Source: Symbiodinium sp. CCMP2592
Taxonomy: Eukaryota; Sar; Dinophyceae; Suessiales; Symbiodiniaceae
NCBI GenBank assembly: GCA_905221615.1
Contig: CAJNDT010005880.1
Coordinates: 978,501-1,042,500, forward strand
Length of the DNA: 64,000 nucleotides
Reading direction: 5' to 3'
Every line of letters starts with the position of its first letter. The first letter of the stretch is position 1. Below are positions 1 to 9,672 of this stretch, piece by piece. Position numbers and translations under genes: made by a program. A model generated the notes under the pieces. The model saw nothing but the letters and a program-made list of their open reading frames with translations. It was not told the DNA's origin and ran no database searches.

Positions 1-66
1 TTTAGGGTTTAAGGGTTTAGGGTTTAGGGTTTAAGGGTTTAGGGTGCAGGGTTTAGGGTATAAGGG
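1..66. repeat. Degenerate TTTAGGG interstitial telomeric tract
   Basis: Runs of TTTAGGG and TTTAAGGG. A true left chromosome end would read CCCTAAA on this strand, so the orientation argues against a terminal telomere. Confidence 0.8.
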
Positions 67-146
67 ATCCTAGCTTCGATAAGGGATCTATAGGGGTTTA
101 AGGGGTTCCTACTTAGAGTTCCTTACAGCGGCTCTATAAGGGATCC

Positions 147-270
147 TACTTGGAGGGGCAGGGGACTTAGTAAGTAGGGTATAAGTAGGGTTATAATTGG
201 GGTTCCTCCATTCAGGGTTCTTATAACTCTACTTATAACCTATTTACTAAGTCCCCTGCCCCTCCAAGTA
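147..270. mobile_element. TIR-A2 foldback element (GGGGCAGGGGACTTAG variant)
   Basis: About 30-bp arms begin TACTTGGAGGGGCAGGGG and close with the complement ending CCAAGTA. TA at both ends fits a TA duplication. A near-identical 26-bp sequence beginning TAGCTTCGATA occurs at 71 and again at 270, so flanking sequence is duplicated. Confidence 0.8.
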
Positions 271-307
271 GCTTCGATACGGGATCTATAGGGGTCTAGG
301 GTTTCCT

Positions 308-413
308 GGTTTCCTGAGAAGTACCCTTTTGCCCTTTTTGCTTTTCTCTTCCCTTATCCAAACCAAATAGCAGGAAGAAGGGTACCCTCATTAAACGAGG
401 CTACTCAGGAACC
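308..413. mobile_element. TIR-S foldback element
   Basis: The left arm reads GGTTTCCTGAGAAGTACCC and the right arm GGGTACCC...CTACTCAGGAACC. Other copies are at 10351, 33155 and 35784. Confidence 0.7.
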
Positions 414-417
414 TAGT

Positions 418-530
418 CTAGGACCCAGAGTAAGCCCTTATTCCCTTTTTTGGGGTTCAGGTTCCCTTATAAGCCCCTTTAAAGCAAAAAGGGCATCCTT
501 TTTGTTCCTAGGTTACTCTTGGGTCTAGAG
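418..530. mobile_element. TIR-F foldback element with 13-bp flanking repeat
   Basis: CTAGGACCCAGAGTAAGCCC at the left, GGTTACTCTTGGGTCTAG at the right. The 13-mer TCAGGAACCTAGT flanks it at 405-417 and 531-543. The left copy overlaps the end of the TIR-S element, so F may have landed beside or in S. Confidence 0.8.
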
Positions 531-539
531 TCAGGAACC

Positions 540-1390
540 TAGTTAGGGTTCTACAAGGGTTCTTCTGGGTTCAGGGTTTAGGGTGGTTTCGGGCCTAGAG
601 TCTAGAGTTTAGGACTCACAGTTAGGGGCCTCAGGATTTTGGTTTAGGGTTTAGGGTTTAGGGTTTCAGTTCAGGGGTTCAGAATTTTGGATATTTGCGG
701 TTGGTGACTTGGTTTTGCTTCGAGCAAGATCGTGGTCTAGGGTGGTAAATAAACCCCCTACCTCAAAAGGATGATAGGGATCGCAAGACTCAGCTCCCTA
801 ACGAGAGAGTGTATTTATCAGCGTATACACAGATTGAATCCCCCAATTTGCAATGCTAAAGGATTTTAGCATAAGTTGGCTCGGGCACTTGAACTTTAGC
901 CTTCTTCAGCCAGCGGCTCAGAGATCGACATTCACCCGGCCCACCCGCCCGGCGCGATCATATCTTTGGTTTGGTATATTTTGCCCTCCGAAAGGGGACG
1001 GCCTACATAGCAGAAGCAACTTTCTCGTCTGCAGCGGTACAAAGCTCCGGTTCGGTTAAACAAGAGCCTAAGCCCGAAAACCCTAAACCCAAGGTTTAGG
1101 GTTTAAGGTTTAGGGTTTAGGGTAAAACCCAAGCACCATCACAGCCAGGTTGTCAACAGCTCCAATGTGCTCATGGAGGCATCGACCAGCGCATTGCAGT
1201 ACGAACCCCTACATACACGGCCACGCATCTTGAAAAGCTTAGCAACCCTAAGGATCTGCCAGAAACCCCACATGAGTCTTACAAAGCACCAAAAAAACCT
1301 GAATAAACTCGTGGTAACCCTAATGGTTGCGCAGCTGGGGAATAGGGTCCCACGGGGTCGATCCGGTTGAGGCTTTGGAGGTATAGAGTC
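540..1390. other. Intergenic, no recognisable gene
   Basis: Scattered TTTAGGG motifs near 580-670 and 1095-1125. Only short open frames without codon-like structure. I see no element with paired arms. Confidence 0.4.
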
Positions 1391-1482
1391 TACTTTAACC
1401 CGGAATAACCTATCTTTGAATGACCTATATAAGGAAATCATAGTAGTGAACCCTAAAAAGGTAGGTTATTCAGGTTAAGGTA
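1391..1482. mobile_element. TIR-I variant
   Basis: TACTTTAACCCGGAATAACC is paired with GGTTATTCAGGTTAAGGTA. The interior has the family I block ACCCTAAAAAGGTAGG. A sister variant is at 19238. Confidence 0.65.
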
Positions 1483-1568
1483 GAGTGTACGGCAGAGCAA
1501 TCTGGGTGCTGGTGCCATCGATCAGGTAGGACACGGTAGTTTGGATTGAGGGTTTGAGGGTGCAACTA

Positions 1569-1672
1569 ATATGGGGGCCTTAATAATTGGAATAGGGTTT
1601 TGGGGCCCATTATACCGCTTTCGTAATAAGGAACCCCAAAAGAGTACGGATACTTATTCAGGCCCCTTGTGT
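1569..1672. mobile_element. TIR-H foldback element
   Basis: TATGGGGGCCTTAATAATTGG is answered by ATTCAGGCCCCTTGTG. The interior GGGTTTTGGGGCCCATTATA is typical of family H. Confidence 0.7.
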
Positions 1673-2321
1673 ATGTGTGATCAGCGCTGAACCCGGGCAA
1701 GCAGATTCAAGGGAGGAAAGCACCGCGTGCTACGTCTTTCTGCCCCTAAACCCAACACCCTGCACCCAAAACCCTGCACCCTAGACCCCACACCCTAAAC
1801 TCTAAGTCAGTCTAAACCCTACTCAACCTCAGCTTAACCCAAGCCGTCCAAAAGACGTGCTTGACTGAGGAGCGTTCCATATTCCGATTGACATCCTGTG
1901 AATCTGTGGGTTCCGGGTCTAGGGAGTTAGGGTTCAGGGTTTACAACGTTCAATCAGAGGGGCACATATTGACGGCAGACCCCGTTCAATTCAGGAATTC
2001 AAGCTCTCGGATTTAGAGCCGTCGGGTTTATGCTTTAGATTTCAGGTGTCATTCTGGTGTACTCTCCGTCATGTTGTGGAAACCCTGAAGCTTCAAGCCA
2101 TGCACCTTCAAACCAAACTCCTACATGGTGGTCAGAACCCGTCGCCTTGCGTTTGAACCATAAGCCCTTACGAAAACTTCCAAAACCCGGGCAAACAGAG
2201 TCTAACCTCCAAAGCTCGTATAGAATCCTGGGCATCGATCCCGTCCGTCTTGTCTAAAGCAGCGCTTCAATGCTCAAGTCCTAGGCCCTAAACCCTAACC
2301 CTAACCCCCCCCGCCTCCTTC
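1673..2321. other. Intergenic, no recognisable gene
   Basis: CCCTAAA/CCCTGCACCC-type repeats around 1740-1830 and 2280-2310. Nothing else supportable. Confidence 0.4.
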
Positions 2322-2530
2322 CTAGAGACCCCAATATCCCTTAATTAGGCAATACCTTATTAACCCCAAGTAACCTACCTTTTCAAGGACTTTTATAAAG
2401 AAGTCATATGACGGAACCCTAAAAAGGTAGGCTCCTTAGGGTCCAGGTATACCTTAAATTAAATCAGATGAGGGAGCCATCTATAATTTACGGAATATCT
2501 CCTAACAGAGTGATATCGGAGACCCTGGGT
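2322..2530. mobile_element. TIR-B element split by a TIR-I element
   Basis: The left end AGAGACCCCAATATCCCTTAA and the right end GATATCGGAGACC belong to one B element. Its interior is interrupted at ACCTTA by the I element at 2353-2450; ACCTTA is present on both sides. Confidence 0.7.
2353..2450. mobile_element. TIR-I element nested in TIR-B
   Basis: TAACCCCAAGTAACCTACC on the left, GGCTCCTTAGGGTCCAGGTA on the right, and the usual AACCCTAAAAAGGTAGG interior. Confidence 0.75.
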
Positions 2531-2744
2531 TCCAGAACCCTAAACCCCTAAACTCCTAAACCCCTACACCCCTAAACCCTAAACCCCTAAACCCTGAACC
2601 CTAAACCCTAAGGAGCCCTGTAAACAAAAAAAATTAAACCCTAAACCCTATAAACCCTAAACCCTATAGATCCCTTATAGATCCCTTAAAAAGGAACCCT
2701 AGGTGACCCCAAACCCCCCTTTTCCTTCTTCCAGCAGGATCCCA

Positions 2745-2840
2745 ATATCGCGCAATTAAGGAATATCCCTTAAATCATATTAGGGATCCTACTATAATGT
2801 AAGCCATATTCCTTAATTCAGGGGTATTGGGCCCTCTGGG
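2745..2840. mobile_element. B/O-type foldback element inside a 19-bp direct repeat
   Basis: Interior with AATTAAGGAATATCCC, TAGGGATCCTACTATAATGT and ATATTCCTTAATTCAGG, ending GGGCCCTCTGG. The 19-mer TTCTTCCAGCAGGATCCCA occurs immediately before (2726-2744) and after (2841-2859). Confidence 0.65.
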
Positions 2841-2918
2841 TTCTTCCAGCAGGATCCCATGTCCGTCTTCTGGATGCAGTTCGAGGCCTGGCCTGGGCTT
2901 AGGGTTGGAGCGTTCCTT

Positions 2919-3020
2919 TACTAACCATTGATATTGGGGGAGCTAAGGAGCCAGGGATGATGATCATCCCTATCAAAGAAGGAGCTAAAGAGCCAAGGGA
3001 ACCCCCAAAACCACTGGTTA
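2919..3020. mobile_element. TIR-Q element in AA
   Basis: ACTAACCATTGATATTGGGG pairs with CCAAAACCACTGGTTAGT. It sits between CCTTTA and TTAAGGACG, interrupting the AA sequence CCTTTAGGACG. Confidence 0.7.
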
Positions 3021-3065
3021 GTTAAGGACGAAATGAGCCCTAAAAGGGTTTAAGGTTCATATACC

Positions 3066-3135
3066 ATAACCCCAATTAGGATCCCTTTTGGGGTACCTAT
3101 AAGTCTACTTACTACCTACTTACTAAATCCCCCGA
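3066..3135. mobile_element. TIR-A2 right half
   Basis: It contains ATAACCCCAATTAGG and TACCTACTTACTAAATCCCCCGACCCTCCAAG. The left arm is missing, so this is a truncated element fused to AA. Confidence 0.65.
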
Positions 3136-3276
3136 CCCTCCAAGCGTTCTTTTAGGACGAAATGCCTTAAAAGGGTTTAAGGTTCATATACCATATAAGC
3201 ATTCATAGCTATATAGGGCTTTCGGGACGTTTTAGGGTTTAGGGTTTAGGGTTGGAGCGTTCCTTTAGGACGAAAT

Positions 3277-3396
3277 TCAAAGGGGAAAAGGAGGGACCCT
3301 TAATGGGGACCCCTACCCTATAATGGGCCATGTAATGGGTATATAATAGCTATATTAAGGGCATATACCTAGGGGTCCTTATTAAGGGTCCCTCCT
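3277..3396. mobile_element. TIR-R element with 13-bp flanking repeat
   Basis: TCAAAGGGGAAAAGGAGGG is matched by GGGTCCCTCCT. TTTAGGACGAAAT flanks both sides (3264-3276, 3397-3409) and is AA sequence, so R lies within AA. Confidence 0.7.
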
Positions 3397-3541
3397 TTTA
3401 GGACGAAATGCTGGGCTTTCGAGTACCATACTTTAATACTTTTTGTCTTAATGGAACCAGTATAAAATGAAAGTTTATACTTTGTTCTCCCTGGTTACTT
3501 AAAGGCCCAGAATGAGCCCTAAATTGGTTTAAGGTTCAAAT

Positions 3542-3647
3542 GGGTGGTTGTCAAAATTATGGTCCCTTGTACCCTAAATATCAGGTGCCGTATTATAATA
3601 AGGACCCAAACACGGACCCAAATTTTGACAGCCACCCATATACCATA
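3542..3647. mobile_element. TIR-D element in AA
   Basis: GGGTGGTTGTCAAAATTATG is matched by CAAATTTTGACAGCCACCC. The flanks are AAAT and ATAT. The uninterrupted AA copies read TTCATATACC here, so the target was ATAT. Confidence 0.75.
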
Positions 3648-3849
3648 TAGGGATTCATAGTATATGGGTATGGGGTTTGAAGAAGGGATAGTACATGATT
3701 TGTCTTAGGTTTTTTAGGGGTTTCACGACCCTAAAACCCCAAACCCTAAACTCGGAACCCTAAACCCCAAATCCTATCCTATAAGCCCTAAACCGCCGAG
3801 ATCTGGCATGGACCCCCAATTTCCAGCGCTTGCGCTTTTTGGGGTGCCT

Positions 3850-3950
3850 AGAGACTCCAATATCCCTTAATTAAGGAATATACCTTAAATCATATTAGGG
3901 ATCCTACCAAAATTTAAGGAATATTCCTTAATTGAGGGTTGTTGAAGTCC
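3850..3950. mobile_element. TIR-B element
   Basis: AGAGACTCCAATATCCCTTAA left and AATTGAGGGTTGTTGAAGTCC right, with the central TAGGGATCCTACC of the family. The right arm is decayed. Confidence 0.7.
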
Positions 3951-4013
3951 CCTTAACCCTATACCCTACAGATCCCTTAAAGGAACCCTAGGTATTCCTT
4001 ATATGGTCTCTGG

Positions 4014-4363
4014 GTGGTCTGGGGGTATTTGTTGGGGGGTCCCGGGGCACCAGGTGGGCAGATTACAGCAACTGTTGCAGTCTCTACACCGCCACCTGGA
4101 GCATTTGCACCTACAGTGGGAGGACATATGGAAGGAGTTGGCTATCAGAACCAGGGTTTTGCACCTCGGACAGGCACCTCTGCATGTCGGCCCTGCTATT
4201 TTGTTATTTGACCATTTCACTCCGCATACAGTACTGCCGTGGCCGATGTTTGGCGTTGGCAGCCCGAGATGCTACAGGAGTTTCCTCCTCCTCCTGTGGG
4301 TAAAGATGAAGACATGCAGTATGAGTTGAAAGAATCAGAGAGGGCCTCCTGTGCCGGTCCTGG
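4014..4363 (+). pseudogene. Coding-like fragment with one in-frame stop
   Basis: One reading frame stays open and protein-like across about 115 codons except for a single TGA at 4209-4211. Upstream it is Gly/Pro/Ala-rich (stretches such as GAPGGQITATVAVS and TPPPGAFAP). Downstream it reads SAYSTAVADVWRWQPEMLQE and FPPPPVGKDEDMQYELKE. The frame runs directly into a TTTAGGG tract at CCTG|GTTTAGGG, which could be a splice donor. I do not recognise the family. It could be a relic or two exons with a missed intron. Confidence 0.45.
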
Positions 4364-4540
4364 TTTAGGGTTTAGGGTTTTAGGGTCTAGGGTTTAGGGT
4401 TTAGGGTTTAGGGTTTTAGGGTTTTAGGGTTTGGTGTCCAGGGTTTTAGGGTGTAGGGTTTAGGGATTCAGGGTTTTCGGGTTTAGGGTCTGGAGTTTAG
4501 GGTTTAGGGTTTTAGGGTTTGGGGTCTAGGGTTTAGGGTT
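4364..4540. repeat. TTTAGGG interstitial tract
   Basis: About 20 perfect or near-perfect TTTAGGG/TTTTAGGG units on the + strand. Confidence 0.9.
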
Positions 4541-4774
4541 TAGTATTGGGCTCGGAGAATATACTGGCGCCTAAATCATTCGAAGAGTCTTTGAGGGCTG
4601 CTTTTTGGGCTAAAAACGGTTTTGGTATAGGAGAGTACAGGGGTTTGGGGTATGTTATGGTATGGTTACAACAGGGAACCTTAACGAACAGTGTTGGTAA
4701 TTATTCAGTCTCCTGCATTGGAGCTCCCTCCTCTGTCATCCCGTTTTCATAGCGGCTCGTACACCGCAATGCAG

Positions 4775-4935
4775 GAATATACCTCAACGCACAATGTTAA
4801 GCCCCTTGTAATTTAAGGTATACCCCCGAACTTAAATTAAGGAAGACACCGAACATCATTATATATAAAAAAAGGATGTCCCCGATAGGTTTAAGCTCTA
4901 TATTCCTGAATTTAGGGGGGTGGGGCTCTGTGGGC
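4775..4935. mobile_element. Decayed O/B-type element
   Basis: It contains CCCCTTGTAATTTAAGGTATA and ATTCCTGAATTTAGGGGGG leading to GGGGCTCTGTGGG. The arms are imperfect. Confidence 0.4.
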
Positions 4936-4954
4936 TGGACCTGAATTCCCATGA

Positions 4955-5051
4955 TGGGGGAGTTTCAGAAAATATGGGACCCTACCCTAAATAGTCGGAT
5001 CCTGATTATAAGGCACCCAAATAAGGTACCCAAAATTTTGGGAAACTCCCA
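4955..5051. mobile_element. TIR-E element
   Basis: GGGGGAGTTTCAGAAAATAT is matched by CAAAATTTTGGGAAACTCCC, with ATGATG/ATGGAG at the flanks. Confidence 0.7.
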
Positions 5052-5134
5052 TGGAGCTCAAAAGCTTCGGAACATAGACCCCGAACTACATGCTCAACCC
5101 TAAACCCTTTACCCGAAGCCCTTGAACCCTGAAA

Positions 5135-5239
5135 TACGGCTGATGATATAAATCCTGCATTGCCCATAATAAGGAATACACCATACTCCCCATAGTTTAG
5201 GGTCCTTAAGGTAATGCAGGATTTATATCATCAACCGTA
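5135..5239. mobile_element. TIR-C element, TA flanks
   Basis: TA|CGGCTGATGATATAAATCC at the left, TATATCATCAACCG|TA at the right. The interior has CATAATAAGGAATACACCATA. Confidence 0.85.
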
Positions 5240-6152
5240 CCCTAATTAAATGCCCCAGCCACTTAAGGAACCTAGGACGTGAAGACCCTAGAAAGCTCTG
5301 TATATTCCCTTCACAACACCTTAGAAAACCCACGACATGAAAAGGGTGCTTATTGCAGTATCCGGATATCTTAATGAACCGGCGGGCGTTTGTCAATCAC
5401 GCGTTTGCATGACATGCCAACCCTAACCCCGTAATGCAGGGTTCGGAAGAACTAAAATTAAGATTACAAGTTATGGCCGTTCTAGAATTCAGCGATAGTA
5501 AACCAACAAACACCCTAAAACCGATAGCCTCTGAAAGGTTCAACACATGAAGTGGTAAACTCTAAACCCTAAACCCTGGAAATCTCTAGCAAGAACCCAA
5601 ATATCGCCTAGCAGACGTTTCGAAGACATGTATGGTCTGGGTGTTTAGGGTTTAGGCCACTTGTGAAGCCCGAAACTCGAAAGCCAGAATCTCAGCAAAT
5701 GATGCATGGAACGCCAGTAAACCACTTCCAAGCCACGCTTTAACATTAAAAGCTTGTAGACCCTCACAAAACCCCCCACAAGCCCAGATAAACCCTTTCG
5801 AAAAGTAAACCAGGACGTGAAGGAGTACTTCGGGGCGGTGGAGATCTGCCGCATCCATGAGAATTGGAGCTCGGACCGAACGCAGGCCAGGCCCTGCCAT
5901 TCGCTGTTTCAGTCTGGTTTTACAGGGCTTGTGAGGGTTTGGCGAGGGTTTTAGAAGCATCGTTTTGAGAAGGGTTTGTACACCTGTAACCCCAAACCCT
6001 ACAAAATGGTCGGTTATGACCCCTTAATTAGAGGGTCTGACCCCTTAAAACGGTAGGTTTTTGGATCCACAGGCATGAATTGCAAGGTTCTTTCGTGTGC
6101 TATCGAGTCCCTAGCTTTTTTGCCGGCCAATACCCCATGAAAGAACGGGCTG
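5240..6152. other. Intergenic, no recognisable gene
   Basis: Scattered CCCTAAA motifs. Overlapping minus-strand open frames around 5650-5960 show no domain and partly translate telomere motif. Confidence 0.35.
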
Positions 6153-6265
6153 TACTTGGAGGGGCAGGGGACTTAGTAAGTAGAGTTATAAGTACCCTAA
6201 ATGGAGTTACCCCAATTATAACCCTATTTATAACCTACTTACAGAGTCCCCTGCCCTTCCAAGTA
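6153..6265. mobile_element. TIR-A2 element
   Basis: TACTTGGAGGGGCAGGGGAC pairs with GTCCCCTGCCCTTCCAAGTA. It sits inside a 163-codon open frame, which is therefore probably not a gene. Confidence 0.8.
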
Positions 6266-6533
6266 TATCAACAGAAGAAGCCCTCTATAGTTTCAGCAGG
6301 GTCTGCGCAGAGCTTTTCAGGGTTTTCAAAAGAGGTTTCGGTAGCATTGTTTTGTATGTTTTTGTGTAGGGGGGTGAAAGGGCGGGGTCGGTGTCTAACG
6401 GTATCAGGGTTTACTTGCCAGAGTTGCATCGCTCTCGACCTGGCTGGAGGTGTTTTCGGACGCGTTTTGGAGTTCTTTTGGGGAAATGGCAAAAAAGATG
6501 AATTGAGTTTCTTGCTGTTTAAACGAACTGGAA

Positions 6534-6623
6534 TACTTAAAGGATCATGGGACTTGGTAAGTAGGTTATAATTGGGCTTACAACTTACAACCTTCCTTAC
6601 TAAGTCCCATGAGCCTTCAAGTA
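6534..6623. mobile_element. TIR-A element (short)
   Basis: TACTTAAAGGATCATGGGAC pairs with TCCCATGAGCCTTCAAGTA. Confidence 0.8.
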
Positions 6624-6778
6624 GAGACAGCATAGAGACCCGGTGGGTAACGCTCCAGCGCAGGCGAACTTCATACCTCAGTAGGTAACACGTACCGGGA
6701 TTCTAGGGACCCTTAAGGGTTCATATTAGGTATATAGTAGGTATATAAGGCTCCCAGGGTTAAGGGCCCATACTCTTC

Positions 6779-6875
6779 TTGGCTGTAGACTGAACTTTTC
6801 AACTTTTGAGGTTCTTATAAGGTAGTCGATTGTGAAAGTTTCAACTTTTATTCCCTTGGGTTTTGGGCCAGTGAG
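6779..6875. repeat. Family Y dispersed repeat
   Basis: GAACTTTTCAACTTTTGAGG then TAAGGTAGTCGATTGTGAAA. A second copy is at 41067-41162. Confidence 0.55.
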
Positions 6876-7367
6876 TACTTTGCCAGGCTGCAAATACAGG
6901 GCCCCAAGCTTCAAAAGCCTAAACCCCATCCAAGCACCCAAAACCGCAATATAGGGGTCGTACAAGTTACTTCTAGTGTCTGTGTGTATATACAAACATT
7001 TCATGTGTATGTATATGAGACGTATACTTATGCTGTTGTTCAGTTTTGTATGTATAGAATTCGGGAGGCTACAATAGTATACAGTAAGGTCCCCGGTGTT
7101 AAACCCAAATAAATTTTCTGGGATACCAGCAACTCGGCAACCAAGTAGAATTTCATTTGTAGTTCCCTTTTTATAAAGTTGGTTGACCCAAACCAGGAGC
7201 TATACACATGCAGTGGACACGTAGTTGCTACAAGGGTAGTTCCTGCAAAGTTCCCTGTATTTCTGTTGAAATCAAAGACCGTATTCTATATCTTCCTCAC
7301 AGAGGGGGATTTGCACAGTCTCCGAGTACTGCCAAAAACACACCACGTTCTACAACTCTGACAATTC

Positions 7368-7680
7368 CCTTAGAGGATCAATGGACTAAGTAAGTAGGTT
7401 ATTGTTGGGGTTGTAAGTCCCCTAAGTGGGGTTATCCTACGTATAGCCTACTTATAACCTTACTCACTAAGTCCCATGATCCTTTAAGTAGACCCTAAAC
7501 CCTAAACCCTTCTTATAGAACCCTATAGTACCCTTACAGGGAACCCTAAGCCCTTACTAGCTAAGTCCCATGATCCTTTAAGTAAACCCTAAACCCTATA
7601 GATCCCTTTAAGGAACCCTATAGATCCCTATAAGGACCCCTTTAAGGAACCTTACTAAGTCCCATGATCCTTTAACTAAT
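7368..7680. mobile_element. TIR-A hairpin (7368-7490) plus two extra right arms
   Basis: The paired arms end at 7490. The right-arm sequence CTAAGTCCCATGATCCTTTA then recurs at about 7560-7584 and 7648-7676, each preceded by CCCTTATAGATCCCTTTAAGG-type spacer. This is the third-arm architecture also seen at 13963, 17430, 37128 and 58963. Confidence 0.65.
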
Positions 7681-7771
7681 GAATCCTGAGTCCGTACAGA
7701 AGCCTTGAAATGCCCGAAGCCCTCCCCTCGTGAATCCATAGCAAAAAATAAGCTGCGCTGCAGGCAATCCT

Positions 7772-7875
7772 AGAGACTCCAATATCCCTTAATTAAGGAA
7801 TACACCTTACGTCATATTAGGGATCCTGCCATAATTTAAGGAATATTCCTTAATTAAGAGATATTGGAGTCTCTG
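7772..7875. mobile_element. TIR-B element, near complete
   Basis: AGAGACTCCAATATCCCTTAA is mirrored by TTAAGAGATATTGGAGTCTCT. Confidence 0.85.
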
Positions 7876-7969
7876 AGATGTTAGGGTTGAGGGGTTAGGG
7901 TTTGGGAGGAGGACAAACCATAGGTTCCCACAGCGTCCTCTTCTGCAGGGTTTAGGGTTTAGGGAATAT

Positions 7970-8063
7970 GGGAGTTTCCGACATGATTTTGGGTGCCCTT
8001 GTAATAAGGATCCTACTTTTTTAGGGTGCTATATATTACGGTCCACCGTTTTCGGAAACTCCC
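7970..8063. mobile_element. TIR-E element, TSD ATAT
   Basis: GGGAGTTTCCGACATGATTT is matched by GTTTTCGGAAACTCCC. ATAT lies on both sides (7966-7969, 8064-8067). Confidence 0.85.
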
Positions 8064-8140
8064 ATATAGCTCCGTCAGGGCAATCTTGAGCTTTTGAATC
8101 GCTGTAAAGCCCGCCCTCAGCCCTAAGCCTACTAGAACCC

Positions 8141-8280
8141 TACTTGGAGGGTCGGGGGACTTAGTAACTGGTTATTTTAGGGGCTTATATATAAGTACCA
8201 TAACCCCAATTAGGGTCCCTTTTAGGGTACCTATAAGTCTACTTACTACCTACTTACTAAGTCCCCCGACCCTCCAAGTA
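8141..8280. mobile_element. TIR-A2 element
   Basis: TACTTGGAGGGTCGGGGGAC pairs with GTCCCCCGACCCTCCAAGTA. Confidence 0.85.
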
Positions 8281-8381
8281 CAGGCTAAACCCTGAACCAC
8301 AAGCCGCTCCGTTTCCTTACCAGGTTTGGCTCCCATCCATGGTCGGACCCGGCCAGGGCGTCGATGTCCAAAGCTCGGAAA

Positions 8382-8515
8382 TACTTGGAGGGTCGAGGAA
8401 CTTAGTAAGTAGATAATAAGTAGACTTGTAAGTACCCTAAAAGGGACCCTAATTGGGGTTACGATACTCATGACTATACAGTAACTACTTACTAAGTCCT
8501 CCGACCCTCCAAGTA
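8382..8515. mobile_element. TIR-A2 element
   Basis: TACTTGGAGGGTCGAGGAAC pairs with GTCCTCCGACCCTCCAAGTA. It is in the opposite orientation to the copy at 8141, judged by the asymmetric interior. Confidence 0.85.
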
Positions 8516-8658
8516 TAATTTAGGGCTTGGGGTTCCGTCAGGTTTAGGAATCCATAAGTCCATCAGGTTTAGAAGGTTTAGGATTTTATAAGTAAGGTAT
8601 TATGTTCTATAGAGCTTTGGGTCTGTACGTCTTACGGTTTCGGGAAAGCAGAGAAGAA

Positions 8659-8730
8659 TTCTGGCTTCGTTAAGGGGTTCAGTTCAAGTTACCAAAATAA
8701 AGGGATTCAAGTTACCATAACAAAAGGATC
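8659..8730 (+). mobile_element. Fragment related to the intron element of the 45.8-kb gene
   Basis: From 8669 the sequence matches the left arm of the intron at 45919-46082 at about 27 of 32 positions (shared blocks GTTAAGG, GTTCA, AAGTTACCA). A second ATTCAAGTTACCATAAC block follows at about 8710. No clear right end is visible, so it is truncated. Confidence 0.5.
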
Positions 8731-9010
8731 TATAGTTTTTATCGAAAGTAGCAGGGTTTTCTGATTTTTGATATCTGTAATTATGTTCCTTACCCCTTAA
8801 ATCCTAAGCCCTAAAACCCCGAACCGATAACCCTAAATCGGGATCCAGAAATACGAACAAGAGCCCATCATTGGCGGCTAGGAGGCAGATCCGGCTTAGA
8901 GTTAGAGTTAAAACGGCGCCATGTGGGGGAGTTTTGGTCTCCTTGCGCATCCATTACCCCTGGTGTCCCCACCCGCTGCGCGCGGGCACACAGCATCTTC
9001 TGTTTAGGAT

Positions 9011-9144
9011 GTCCTTAAGGGGGGGTGGTCCAAGGGGGGTAGGTAACCTAGTAATCCCCATTATTCCCCAATACTCCCTAAGCTTCCCTAAGGTTCCCCA
9101 AAGCTCCCTAGTACCCTCCCCCCTTGAACCACCCCCCCTTAAGG
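9011..9144. mobile_element. TIR-V element
   Basis: TCCTTAAGGGGGGGTGGTCC pairs with GAACCACCCCCCCTTAAGGA, with AGGAT/ATCCT outside. The second copy is at 24920. Confidence 0.8.
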
Positions 9145-9254
9145 ATCCTATAATCTGTTGGAATCCAGGTGCTTTGCTGAGTAAGTCCAACTTAGGCGGT
9201 GTGTTGACAGTGACCTTCAAATGCATTGTTTACAAATCCCTAAACCCTAAGACG

Positions 9255-9326
9255 GTAGGGGTTCCTTATTACAGTTATAGCTTAATGGGCCCCAAAACCC
9301 TATTCTAATTATTAAGGCCCCTATAC
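9255..9326. mobile_element. Truncated TIR-H
   Basis: The right half GGGGTTCCTTATTACAG to ATTATTAAGGCCCCTATA is present; the left arm is absent. Confidence 0.55.
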
Positions 9327-9439
9327 CAGTGATCCAAAGAGGTCACGGTCTTCCGGCGAACAGCTGTTGACATTTGCATCTGGCAAGAGAAGCACATCGC
9401 CCGCGAGGCGGTGACGGGCCAAAGGGTCGGAAGATTCTT

Positions 9440-9672
9440 GCCTAGGGTTCCTAGGGTTCCTGTAAAGGGGTCTATAAGGGCTACTATAAGGGCTATGATA
9501 AGGATTTACTATAGGGGCCTTAATGATTACTTATACCATTTTGAGGGTTCCTTCTTATTTTTATAGTATAATTGGCCCCCAAATCCTATTCTAGTTATTA
9601 AGGCCCCTATACTATAGAACCCTGCTATAGGTCCCTTATAGACCCCTGTAAGGAACGCTTTAAAGGAACCCT
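9440..9672. mobile_element. TIR-H inside a longer outer palindrome
   Basis: The H core spans 9510-9611. Outside it CCTAGGGTTCCTGTAAAGGG / GTCTATAAGGG is mirrored by CCCTTATAGACCCCTGTAAGG / AAAGGAACCCTAG, giving a roughly 230-bp foldback. Similar extended H copies are at 24775 and 56671. Confidence 0.6.

Larger units (their letters stand above)
2905..3710. mobile_element. Nested cluster: four AA copies hosting Q, A2, R and D
   Basis: The AA unit (GCGTTCCTTTAGGACGAAAT, then AGCCCTAAAAGGGTTTAAGG, then TTCATATACCATATAGGG) appears at about 2908, 3138, 3252 and 3511. Each copy is broken by, or joined to, another element. An inverted, more complete AA copy is at 48487-48615. Confidence 0.65.

Noticed and set aside
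1..66. A chromosome-end telomere at the start of the window
   Set aside because: The motif runs TTTAGGG on this strand at the left edge, opposite to a terminal telomere, and is degenerate.
6080..6571. 163-codon frame as a gene
   Set aside because: It contains a complete TIR-A2 element and ends in a TIR-A element, so openness is chance.
7368..7680. CRISPR-like array because of repeated palindromic units
   Set aside because: Spacing is irregular, spacers are themselves repeated sequence, and the genome is eukaryotic; these are TIR-A arms.
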